From: Sutterella sp047777475 | GTDB lineage: Bacteria > Pseudomonadota > Gammaproteobacteria > Burkholderiales > Burkholderiaceae_F | Reading direction: 5' to 3' | NCBI GenBank assembly: GCA_047777475.1 | Contig: JBKEET010000009.1 | Location: 1 to 64,000 of the forward strand | DNA: 64,000 nucleotides | In this document: piece after piece, positions 26,031-33,930 of the stretch | Layout of the letters: each line of letters starts with the position of its first letter | Position numbering within the stretch: the stretch's first letter is position 1 | Program-made: the position numbers and the translations under genes | Notes under the pieces: model-generated | Told to the model about the DNA's origin: nothing | The model's input: only the letters and a program-made list of their open reading frames with translations | The model's database searches: none

Positions 26031-26597
26031 TTACTTATATTCGACCGTGTAGTCCATCTGGGCAGACACCTTGCCAGGCGTCACCCGTGCGACATCATAG
26101 GCGTGCATGTACGCGTCAAAGAAAAACTCGCGCGTCTGCGACTCCCAGTCAATCCTAGCGTAATTCTGACCGTAAACGGCAGAGCCCTTTGAAAAATCAA
26201 CGTGGTACATCGCAGCCGAACCGCCGCGGCCCTGCGCATTGAGGCGGATCACGACGTTCATGCCCTTGGCATTGCCCTCAGTCTCGGGAACGACCAGCCC
26301 GGTCTGCTTGCTGCTGCCGTGATTCGGATCGGTGAGGCGGATCGAGGCGACCGCGCCGGAGTGGCAGTCCGTCAGGCGAATCGAGAACTGACTGACTTTG
26401 CCGTAAGGGCTCTTGCGGAGCTCGCCCACCGACTTCGTGCCGAGGTCAACCACCTGATGCAGAGAGTTGCTCGAAATGCTGCAGGCCGATGCGGTGATCT
26501 CTCCCGTGAAATTCACGGAGCCCATCTCGGCAAAAGCAGGGCCGGAGAGCAGCCAGCACACGGCGGCTCCCGCGAGCATTAAGAAGTTTTTGAACAT
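26031..26597 (-). CDS. Fimbrial pilin, first of a pair
   Basis: This 188-residue pilin has a signal peptide (MFKNFLMLAGAAVCWLLSG, cut near AFAEM), cysteines in ITASACSIS and LTDCHSGA, and the C-terminus MDYTVEYK. The start at 26597 is chosen because the signal peptide begins there; the longest frame would start at 26681. The IS110 element sits immediately upstream and could have separated this gene from its original promoter or neighbour. Confidence 0.87.
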   Translation of the reverse strand: MFKNFLMLAGAAVCWLLSGPAFAEMGSVNFTGEITASACSISSNSLHQVVDLGTKSVGELRKSPYGKVSQFSIRLTDCHSGAVASIRLTDPNHGSSKQTGLVVPETEGNAKGMNVVIRLNAQGRGGSAAMYHVDFSKGSAVYGQNYARIDWESQTREFFFDAYMHAYDVARVTPGKVSAQMDYTVEYK

Positions 26598-27039
26598 TAA
26601 GGTTCTGCGGATGACAAAAGCATCGCTGCCTTGCGGCGGCGCGCCCAGCCTTTCAGCTTTGTAATCGTTTTCACTGAACAACCCGTGCAGTCTAACAGAT
26701 AGGAATCAAAAAGCAAGCCGCTGCAGAGCTAAGAGCAAAAATAAGATGAAGGGCCTTCGATAACGGAGGCCCTGATTTTTGCGGGGAAGGCCTGACTTCA
26801 CCCGCTATGATGAAGACGGAGAAGAGTCCGGAGCCGGATCACTGCGTCAGTTTTTTTGGAGTTTTATCTCCGTACAAAAATTGCAGTCTCAGGCCTTCGC
26901 ACCCCCAATTGCACTCTCCCGAAAGGGAAGTAGGCGCATAAGAAAATGAGTTCACTCTCGTGAATCTTAGGTGGCTGAAAGGCCCGTGCCTTTATCCGGG
27001 CGGACTCTTCGAGATCCCCACTTTTAGAAGGAGAGGATC
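26598..27039. other. 442-bp non-coding region: pilin promoter and left part of IS110
   Basis: The left part (to about 26750) is AT-rich and should hold the promoter of the pilin starting at 26597. The right part, from about 26800, is the non-coding left end of the IS110 element with the probable bridge RNA. I could not place the exact IS boundary. Confidence 0.45.
26824..27007 (+). ncRNA. Probable IS110 bridge RNA
   Basis: This 184-nt stretch upstream of the recombinase is closed by GAGTCCG (26824-26830) pairing with CGGACTC (27001-27007). It contains four local hairpins: GGAG/CTCC (26858-26871), TCCC-GAAA-GGGA (26917-26928), TTCAC-TCTC-GTGAA (26951-26964) and GCCCG/CGGGC (26982-27001). IS110-group elements express a bridge RNA of about 180 nt from exactly this position, whose two loops pair with target and donor DNA. 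The guide loops were not assigned. Confidence 0.55.
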
Positions 27040-28416
27040 ATGAGTAAGTCTACTCGGAAACCCACCGACACGGCTACGGCAGCGAACCCGCAAAACGTTG
27101 TCGAAGCCGTCTATTCATCCGCCATCGGCGTCGATGTCCACTGCGAACTTTTGGTTTGCTGTTTTCAATACATCGATGCCCATTCCTCAATTCACACGGA
27201 ACTGCGCAGTTTCGGCACAAGAAGGTCGGAGCTGGAAAAGTTCGCAGGATGGTGCCGGAAATGCAGGCCGGAAACCATAGTGATGGAATCCACCGGCGTC
27301 CTTTGGAAGAGCCCGTACGCAGCTCTCGAAAGCGTCGGTTTCAACGCTTCATCGCTTACCCTCGTCAATGCCCGGGACGTTAAAGCTGCCATCGGCCGCA
27401 AAACAGATCAGCAGGATGCCCGGCGCCTGGCCGAACTGGCCAGGATGGGAACGCTGAAGAAATCGTTTATCCCTCCGCCGGATTTCCGGCTGATGAGGGA
27501 ATTGGCCCGGCGCTATCAGAAACTGAAAAGCCATTACGCCTCTCACGTCAATGCCCTGCACAAACTGATGGATTCCGCAGGTTTTCGAGCCGCATCGGTA
27601 TTCAGCGATATCCGCGGCACCAGCGCAACCAATATCCTGAGAGCCAAGATTTTGGGAGAAGGCAACTTCGAACAGTGCGTGGAAAACAATTCGCGCAGGC
27701 TGAGAAAAGCAACGCCCGAAGAAATCATTGACGCACTAAATTTCGACCTTGATCCGCTCCTCAGAGCCCAGATCGCCGATGAAATGCTGGCCATGGACCG
27801 AGAACTTGCGTTGGCAGAGCAGACGATGCTGCGCCTGGCAAAACTCCAGGCTCCCTATCAAAAGCAGATTGAACTGCTGAAAACGATACCGTGCATTAAA
27901 GAAACCGCTGCAAGACTCATCTTTGCCGAACTGTGCGATGACCTGAAGCAGCATTTCGACAGCTCCGAAAAGTTTTGCTCCTGGATGGGCATCTGCCCGG
28001 GGAACAACATCTCGGCCAACGTGCGCTATTCCGGCCACGCAGCCAAGGGCAACAAATGGCTGAGGCGAGTGCTGGTCGAATGTGCCCACGGGGTGAGAAT
28101 GAGCAAAAACTCACTGTCGGATCGGGTCATGGAATGGAAATTGCGGCGAGGAACTTTGCGCGCCGTAGTTGCCGCTGCCCATTTGCTCGCCAGAATCATT
28201 TACAGCATTCTGGTTTCCGGGAAAAGCTACATTCCTTACGCAACGGATAAAGTACGGGCTTTAACCGCAAAGCGGACTCTGCAGAATGCGAAGCTCTTTG
28301 CTAAGAATGCGGATGACGAAGAGATTCGCGAAAAGATGTCGGAGGTAGCCGAAGAGATCAAAACACTGGTCAAAAAGGCTCGAAGGACCAAGCGTACGAG
28401 GGTTCTGACAAGCTGA
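27040..28416 (+). CDS. IS110-family DEDD recombinase
   Basis: This 458-residue transposase has an N-terminal RuvC-like domain with the acidic residues Asp32 (GVDVH), Glu83 (VMESTG) and Asp123/Asp126 (KTDQQDA), and a C-terminal Tnp_20 domain (SWMGICPGNNISAN, SGHAAKGNKWLRRVLVE) holding the catalytic serine. AAGGAG lies 8 bp before the ATG. The frame is intact, so the element may be active. It works with the bridge RNA encoded in its leader. Confidence 0.95.
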   Translation: MSKSTRKPTDTATAANPQNVVEAVYSSAIGVDVHCELLVCCFQYIDAHSSIHTELRSFGTRRSELEKFAGWCRKCRPETIVMESTGVLWKSPYAALESVGFNASSLTLVNARDVKAAIGRKTDQQDARRLAELARMGTLKKSFIPPPDFRLMRELARRYQKLKSHYASHVNALHKLMDSAGFRAASVFSDIRGTSATNILRAKILGEGNFEQCVENNSRRLRKATPEEIIDALNFDLDPLLRAQIADEMLAMDRELALAEQTMLRLAKLQAPYQKQIELLKTIPCIKETAARLIFAELCDDLKQHFDSSEKFCSWMGICPGNNISANVRYSGHAAKGNKWLRRVLVECAHGVRMSKNSLSDRVMEWKLRRGTLRAVVAAAHLLARIIYSILVSGKSYIPYATDKVRALTAKRTLQNAKLFAKNADDEEIREKMSEVAEEIKTLVKKARRTKRTRVLTS

Positions 28417-28438
28417 TTGGCAGGGAAAAACTGCTTGC

Positions 28439-28470
28439 AATGCTGCCTTTCCGGAGGCGGCAGGGATTTT
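28439..28470 (+). terminator. Weak terminator after the IS110 recombinase
   Basis: CTGCC and GGCAG arms with an 11-nt loop are followed by GGATTTTTG, 25 bp past the stop codon. Confidence 0.5.
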
Positions 28471-28502
28471 TGTTTGCTGCTGTTTTTCTCCGTCTTCATA
28501 AG

Positions 28503-28528
28503 AAAAAATGCGTGCACTCGGCACGCAT
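28503..28528 (-). terminator. Terminator of the short pilin gene
   Basis: On the minus strand ATGCGTGC pairs with GCACGCAT around a 5-nt loop (28508-28528) and six T residues follow. It ends transcription of the short pilin gene before the IS110 element. Confidence 0.85.
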
Positions 28529-28609
28529 CTTATTGGTTTGCCTAAGGAATATTTACTAGGCCGATAAATGTAACAGAATGTAATTCACACTTCCGTGGCA
28601 AAAAACTGA

Positions 28610-28945
28610 TCACTTGTAAGCGATTTCGATGGTGCCGCGGGGATAGGAACCGGCCGGCGCGCTGAAGAGATCCGCGCTGCGGCGCACAGAGACGCGCTGC
28701 ACAGCGGCCGACTGATAAGAGTTGGAACGCAGGCTGACCGTTGCGCCGAAAGGCTCGTTCCGGTTTTCGAAGCAGCCGGAAAACAAAACTGCACCGTCCT
28801 GCTCGGAGACCGAGCAAGCAGATTCAACGACGTGGCCGACAAAAACGATCGTGCCGGCACTGTCGGCAGCAAAGGCTTGGGTTCCGTTCAGAGCAATCGC
28901 CAAAAGAATCAAAGCCGGAGCAAAGATTTTTTTGTAGGCATTCAT
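28610..28945 (-). CDS. Short fimbrial-like protein
   Basis: This 111-residue exported protein has a signal peptide (MNAYKKIFAPALILLAIALN, cut near FAADS), two pilin-type cysteines (VESACSVS and FSGCFEN) and a C-terminus GTIEIAYK resembling the pilin beta-zipper. GAAGGG lies 6 bp before the chosen ATG. It is only about 60% of normal pilin length: the middle strands are missing while both ends are kept. It could be a terminator-type minor subunit, an assembly decoy or an internally deleted pilin. It has its own transcription terminator. Confidence 0.65.
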   Translation of the reverse strand: MNAYKKIFAPALILLAIALNGTQAFAADSAGTIVFVGHVVESACSVSEQDGAVLFSGCFENRNEPFGATVSLRSNSYQSAAVQRVSVRRSADLFSAPAGSYPRGTIEIAYK

Positions 28946-29382
28946 TTTCAGCCCTTCCATATAGATTGCCCTTTACTGTTTTTAATTCTACTGATCCGAA
29001 CAATTTTTGTCCTCGGAGAAAATACCAATAGTCAAAGCTTTTCCGTTTCTTTTCCGCGACCTTGAGAAAATTTAAGATGTACGCGAATAGCAGTATTAAC
29101 TTAAAAAAGGCCGACGTTCAGGCAGTTTTAAGTAACTCCCCTGCCTATCAAATTTCTAAATCACGCAATTAATAAAAACTAATGAGCTTTTCCGCTGATA
29201 AATGCGGAGCGCCGAGCAGCATTTTCTCGAAAGGACAAATCTCAGTAAAAAGCCTTGTGCTCAGCTGTTTTTATTTTAATTAAAGCAAAAGAACATTATT
29301 TATTTTCTGCTCTGCGGCTTTTTTCACGCCGCACTGTGCCCCTGAATGTCAGGCCGGGGATCTCTCTTTGCTTCAGCAGGGT
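28946..29382. other. AT-rich intergenic region, 437 bp
   Basis: It lies between the short pilin gene and the LysR gene, both on the minus strand. It must hold the pilin promoter and the 3' end of the LysR transcript. I see no ORF, no clear hairpin and no repeat. Confidence 0.4.
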
Positions 29383-30387
29383 TCACGCCGCATCCGGCTT
29401 CTTCGTGATAAAGATTTGCTCCCTCGGGCGCGGAGGGCGGTCCGGCGGCAGGCCGACGATCGCCGAGGCGGCTTCCTCGCAGCTCTTGAAATACTTCCTC
29501 ATGGCCCCCGCGAACCACTCGAAGAAAACGCGCACCCGGCGCATGCGCCAGGCGCTGCGGTTCGTAATGACAAAGCACTCGCAGGGCTCGCGCGACCAGC
29601 CGGGAAGGATCGGCACCAGGCGCCCTTCAATCAGGTCTTCGTAAATCTGCACGAGCGGCAGGTCGACCGCCACGCCCGTGCCGTCAATGACGGCCTGGCG
29701 GATCGCCAGCACGTCGGTCGAGCGCGTCGTCGTGCCGTAGCGCACGGGCGCCGAGTGCGTTCCGCGACAGAGAAACTTGGTCTCCCCTCTTACGGGCCCC
29801 GCATAAACGTAACCGTGATGACGCTCGAGATCTTCGGGCCGCACCGGAAGGCCGTGACGGCTGATGTAAGCCGGGCTTGCCACGGCCAGGTAAAGGTTTC
29901 GGCCGCGGCTGGTGCAGACAAGGCCCGGCTGCACGGGCTCCCCGGTGACCACCGCCACGTCGCAGACGCCCTTGGCGACGCCGTCGGGGCCGACGCCCGT
30001 CATGATGTCGATGCTGATTTTCGGATTCGCGCGGCTGAAAGGCTCGAGGATCGGCATCAGCCGCCTTGTGGCGAAGCCCGGCGCCGAAGAGAGCCGGATG
30101 CGGCCCGTCAGCGCGCTCGCGTCGTTCTGCAGCGAATCCTTGAGCGAGTCGACCGCCCTCAGGATCGCTTCGGCTTTCTTGAGCGCCGCCGCACCGTGTT
30201 CGGTGAGTGCGATCGGCCGGACATTGTGGCGAATCAGCTCGCAGCCGAGGTCTTTCTCGAGGCCCGCGATCATGCGGGAAACGCTCGAAGGCTCCACGCC
30301 GAGCTCCTCGGCCGCCGCCGTCATCGTTCCCCTCCTTGCGAAAGCCGCAAAGGCCCGCCATGCGCCCAGATCGTCAATGCCCGGCAT
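29383..30387 (-). CDS. LysR-family regulator, divergent from lyase-carrier operon
   Basis: This 334-residue LysR-type regulator has its HTH at about residues 8-65 (TMTAAAEELGVEPSSVSRMI) and an effector domain from about 92 (GRIRLSSAPGFATRRLMPIL). The C-terminus is about 30 residues longer than usual and Pro/Arg-rich. It diverges from the lyase-DcuC operon across a 241-bp gap and is its probable regulator. Confidence 0.9.
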   Translation of the reverse strand: MPGIDDLGAWRAFAAFARRGTMTAAAEELGVEPSSVSRMIAGLEKDLGCELIRHNVRPIALTEHGAAALKKAEAILRAVDSLKDSLQNDASALTGRIRLSSAPGFATRRLMPILEPFSRANPKISIDIMTGVGPDGVAKGVCDVAVVTGEPVQPGLVCTSRGRNLYLAVASPAYISRHGLPVRPEDLERHHGYVYAGPVRGETKFLCRGTHSAPVRYGTTTRSTDVLAIRQAVIDGTGVAVDLPLVQIYEDLIEGRLVPILPGWSREPCECFVITNRSAWRMRRVRVFFEWFAGAMRKYFKSCEEAASAIVGLPPDRPPRPREQIFITKKPDAA

Positions 30388-30628
30388 CGTGCTCTCCTTT
30401 GTTTTCCGGAAACGCCCCGGCCGCCTGCCGGAGCTCTCTGAAAGATGCCTTCAGAATACTTCGCACTCCCCCGGCAGGCATCCTGATTTCCACGGGAATA
30501 TTTTGCATTTTCTGCACAGTAGCTTTGCAATTTTCACTCTTGTGCACGCTCTGCCCTTCGCGCAGACTGTCCGTAAAAGAAGCACCGGCCTGCCCGGCGC
30601 AAATTAGGAGAGATAAGGAGAGAAATGC

Positions 30629-32047
30629 ATGAAGCGTGATGATTTTTTCTGGCTCAACAAGATCAACCGCGCCACGGTGGCGGTCGGCGCCGCCGCGGGG
30701 CAGTTCGATGAGAAAACCGCGCGGCTCGCGGCCCGCGGCATCGCCGCGGTCGAGGCGCTTGGCGAAAAAGACCCGACCAAGCGCGTCAAGAAGTACATCG
30801 AGTGGGAGCCGATGTTCATCGAAGCGGCCGGCCCCGAGGCGACGGTGATCCACGCCGGGCGCTCGAGCCAGGACATCCTCTCGACGGTGCGCATGGCGAT
30901 GCTCCGCGACCGCACGCTCGCGGCTGCGGAAGCGCTCGACGGCGCCGTCGGCGACCTGCTCGCGCTCGCCGAAAAGAACCGCGGCGTGATCGTGCCGAGC
31001 TACACGAACGGCGTGGCCGCCCAGCCGACGGCCTGGTCGCACTACCTTTCGGGCGTGGCGTACTCCCTTCTGCGCTGCCGCCAGCGCATGAGCGAAGCCT
31101 ACGCAAGGCTTGACCGCTGCTCGATGGGCGCGACGGTCCTCAACGGCACCTGCTGGCCGCTCGACCGGCCCGGCATGGCCGAAGCGCTCGGCTTTGCCAA
31201 GCCCGTTGAGAACGCGCTCGACGCCACGAGCCTCACGCCGGTCGACCTGCCGGTTGAAATCATGCAGATCTGCGCCTCGGCGGCGCTGCGCATCAGCTCG
31301 TTCATCTGCGACATCATGCAGCAGTATGCGGAGCCGCGTCCCTGGATCCTGCTGCAGACGAGCTCCACCTATATCTCGTCGGCCATGCCCCAGAAGCGCA
31401 ACCCGGGCATTCTCAACAACTGCCGCGAGGCCTGCTCCGACATCTGCGGCATGGCGGCGACGGCCATGTTCCGCGCGCACAACGTCCCGACCGGCATGAT
31501 CGACGGCAAGAGCACCGCCAAGAACGGCGCGATGCTCGATGCGTTCGCGGCCATGCTCGAGCGCTTCCGCAAGATCCTCGCCTCGCTGCAGGTCAACCCC
31601 GAGCGCGCCCTCGAGGAACTCAATTCCGACTGGACGGCCTCGCAGGAAGTGGCCGACCGCCTGATGCTCAATCACGGCGTGCCCTTCCGCATCGGCCACC
31701 ACATGGCAAGCCGCATGGTGACCGTCGCCCGCGCCGAGAACATTCTGCCGCTCGACTTCCCGTATCAGCGCCTCTGCGAGATCTGGAAAGAAGAGCGCGA
31801 TGCCGAGTGGCCCGCCGGCCCCGCCGAGCTGCCGATGAGCGAGCAGGAATTCCACGATGCGCTTGACCCGCGCAAGATCACGGAAGCCCGCAGGACGCCC
31901 GGCAGCTGCAGCCCTTCCGAAGTCGAGCGCATGCTCGGCGAAGAGCGCGCCGAGCTCGCCCGCTTCGAGGGCGGGCGCAAGCGCGCCGCGGAGCACATCG
32001 ACGCGGCGCTCGCCAAGCTCGACGAGCGCTTCGAGCGCTTCCTCTGA
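30629..32047 (+). CDS. Argininosuccinate lyase-like fumarase/aspartase-superfamily enzyme
   Basis: This 472-residue enzyme belongs to the superfamily that eliminates fumarate from succinyl adducts. The signature loop ISSAMPQKRNPG (249-260) contains the catalytic serine, and HAGRSSQDI (75-83) corresponds to the first conserved region. In argininosuccinate lyase the second region reads YTH; here it is SYTNGVAAQPT (124-134), so the usual His is Asn. That argues against plain argininosuccinate lyase and for another amino-acid or amine succinyl adduct. AAGGAG lies 8 bp upstream. The next gene, 51 bp on, is a DcuC-type carrier that could export the fumarate or import the substrate. Confidence 0.8.
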   Translation: MKRDDFFWLNKINRATVAVGAAAGQFDEKTARLAARGIAAVEALGEKDPTKRVKKYIEWEPMFIEAAGPEATVIHAGRSSQDILSTVRMAMLRDRTLAAAEALDGAVGDLLALAEKNRGVIVPSYTNGVAAQPTAWSHYLSGVAYSLLRCRQRMSEAYARLDRCSMGATVLNGTCWPLDRPGMAEALGFAKPVENALDATSLTPVDLPVEIMQICASAALRISSFICDIMQQYAEPRPWILLQTSSTYISSAMPQKRNPGILNNCREACSDICGMAATAMFRAHNVPTGMIDGKSTAKNGAMLDAFAAMLERFRKILASLQVNPERALEELNSDWTASQEVADRLMLNHGVPFRIGHHMASRMVTVARAENILPLDFPYQRLCEIWKEERDAEWPAGPAELPMSEQEFHDALDPRKITEARRTPGSCSPSEVERMLGEERAELARFEGGRKRAAEHIDAALAKLDERFERFL

Positions 32048-32098
32048 CCGTTTAAACGGCTTTTTCAATCCCCGATCTTCGACTCAAGGAGAGATACC

Positions 32099-33481
32099 AT
32101 GACAGCCATCATGCCGTGGATAGGCATTCTGGTGACAATTGCCGCCGGCTACCTGCTCATCAAGCGCTACCAGACGCACATGGTCCTGCTTTTTTCAGGC
32201 CTGGCCATTTTGCTGTGCGCCATCGCGCTCGGGAACCCGAGCTTCCTGCCGAAGGGCGCCAAGCCTTCCGGCCTGCAGTTCTTCGACCTCTTCACACTTC
32301 TTAAGGCGATCGGCACGAAGCAGTGCTCCGGCATCGGCTTCCTGATCATGACCGCCGGCGGCTTCGCCGCCTACATGGACCGCATCGGTGCGGCTCGCTC
32401 TCTGGTCAACATCTGCGTGCAGCCGCTCGCGCGCCTCAAGGCGCCCTACCTCGTGCTGGCGCTCGGCTACCTCGTCGGCCAGATCCTGGTCACCGTGATT
32501 CCGTCCGCCGCCGGCCTGGCGATGCTGCTCCTCGTCGCGCTCTTCCCGATCCTGAAGGGCGTGGGCGCCTCGCCCGCCGCCGCTGCAGCGGTGATCGGCT
32601 CCACGGCCGGCATCACGTTTGCACCGACCGCCGGCACCGCCAACCTCGCCGCCAAGGTCGCGGGCCTCGACCCGATCATTTATTTCGTGCAGTACCAGCT
32701 CCCGGTTGCCGTCCCCGCCCTGATTGCGATCGCCGCCGCGCACTACTTCGTGCAGCGCTACTTCGACCGCAGGAACGACGACGTCTACAGCGAAGCGCCG
32801 ACCGCCGCCGCCAAGCCCGATGCGGACGCCCCGCAGGCGCCTGCCTGGTACGCGCTCTTCCCGGTGCTGCCGATCGTGCTGCTGATCATCTTCTCGAAGC
32901 TGGTCGTGAGCTCGATCAAGCTCGACACCGTCGCCGCGCTCTTCATGGTGTGGATCTTCGCCGTCGTCGTCGAGCTCATCCGCTCGCGCAGCCTGAAGAA
33001 GGTCTTCAAGGACGCCATGGCGATGTTCCAGTCGATGGGCAAGATGTTCACGGGCATTGTCTCGCTCATCATCTGCGCCGAGTTCTTCGCCACCGGCCTT
33101 CGCGTCTCGGGACTCATCGACGTCCTGATCAACTCCGCGCAGGGCGTCGGCGCGGGCATGAACTTCATGACCGTGATCCTTTCGGCGATCGTCGGCGTCG
33201 TGACCTTCCTCACGGGCTCCGGCGTCGGCGCCTACTCCTCGTTCGCCACGCTCGCTCCTGACGTGGCCTCCGGCCTCGGCGGCGCCGTCACCGCGCTCGT
33301 GACGCCGATGCAGTTTGCCTCCGGCCTCATCCGCGCCATGAGCCCGGTCGCCGGCGTCATCATCGCCGTGGCGGGCGCCGCAGGCGTTTCGCCGATGGCC
33401 ATCGTCCGCCGCAACGCCGTGCCGATGCTTATCGGCATGGCCGTCACGCTGATCGTCAACGCCGTCATCTTCGTCGCTTAG
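32099..33481 (+). CDS. DcuC-family C4-dicarboxylate carrier
   Basis: This 460-residue inner-membrane carrier has DcuC-type repeats, including GFAAYMDRIGAARSLV and IPSAAGLAMLLLVALFP in the N-half and TFLTGSGVGAYSSFA in the C-half. DcuC proteins exchange or export succinate and fumarate anaerobically. The gene follows the ASL-like lyase in an operon and has a good RBS (GGAG, 9 bp) and a strong terminator. Substrate identity within the C4 or amino-acid range is inferred from the neighbour. Confidence 0.88.
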   Translation: MTAIMPWIGILVTIAAGYLLIKRYQTHMVLLFSGLAILLCAIALGNPSFLPKGAKPSGLQFFDLFTLLKAIGTKQCSGIGFLIMTAGGFAAYMDRIGAARSLVNICVQPLARLKAPYLVLALGYLVGQILVTVIPSAAGLAMLLLVALFPILKGVGASPAAAAAVIGSTAGITFAPTAGTANLAAKVAGLDPIIYFVQYQLPVAVPALIAIAAAHYFVQRYFDRRNDDVYSEAPTAAAKPDADAPQAPAWYALFPVLPIVLLIIFSKLVVSSIKLDTVAALFMVWIFAVVVELIRSRSLKKVFKDAMAMFQSMGKMFTGIVSLIICAEFFATGLRVSGLIDVLINSAQGVGAGMNFMTVILSAIVGVVTFLTGSGVGAYSSFATLAPDVASGLGGAVTALVTPMQFASGLIRAMSPVAGVIIAVAGAAGVSPMAIVRRNAVPMLIGMAVTLIVNAVIFVA

Positions 33482-33498
33482 CCTCAGCGGGCCCTTTG

Positions 33499-33545
33499 AA
33501 AGCCGCCTCTCCTGTTTCCGAAGGACAGGAAGGCGGCTTTTTTCG
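33499..33545 (+). terminator. Terminator of the lyase-carrier operon
   Basis: A 16-bp near-perfect stem (33499-33514 with 33525-33540) is followed by a run of T. Confidence 0.92.
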
Positions 33546-33930
33546 TCTTTTTTACCTCATCGTTATCGAATCATCCGTCAATCAGCAGTCAATTGACGGC
33601 ATCTTCCGCTATCGTGCAATCCTCAAAATGTAATAATTTGTAATCCCCGAAATCGCCTTTCTTTTAACAAAAATTCGGGGCTGCGGCACCGCATTTTCTT
33701 CTCCGGCAGGCGGTTCATTCGGCAGATTAAGGCTATCGGACGAAAAAGCCGTGTTACCCTAATAAACAAAACGCAGCACCGAAAGTCTAGGGGCACAGAG
33801 ATTTCAGACAAGCCTTCGAAATTCTTCCGGCGCCGCGTCCCTCTTGACGGCACCCGATGCGGCCCTTAGCAAAGAGAAAAAAGCTTTTTGCCAAAGGTCT
33901 CGCCGGGCGTCCCTTTACTAGGAGCTCGTT
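33546..33930. other. 385-bp upstream region of the BCCT gene
   Basis: No ORF is supported here. It contains the inverted repeat at 33575-33599 and an A/T-rich stretch near 33625-33670 that probably holds the BCCT promoter. Confidence 0.4.
33575..33599. promoter_or_regulatory. Inverted repeat upstream of the BCCT gene
   Basis: CCGTCAAT (33575-33582) and ATTGACGG (33592-33599) form a perfect inverted repeat with a 9-bp spacer. It lies 60 bp past the previous terminator and about 330 bp before the BCCT start. A regulator binding site is likely; the protein is unknown. Confidence 0.45.

Larger units (their letters stand above)
26815..28470 (+). mobile_element. IS110-family insertion sequence (approximate limits)
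   Basis: The element consists of a DEDD recombinase gene with a long structured leader and a short 3' non-coding end. IS110 elements lack terminal inverted repeats and target duplications, so the ends cannot be fixed by eye; the limits given are approximate. It lies inside the fimbrial cluster, opposite in orientation to the pilin genes. Confidence 0.7.

Noticed and set aside
27001..28524. Short ORFs overlapping the IS110 recombinase
   Set aside because: They are internal shadow frames of an intact transposase gene.
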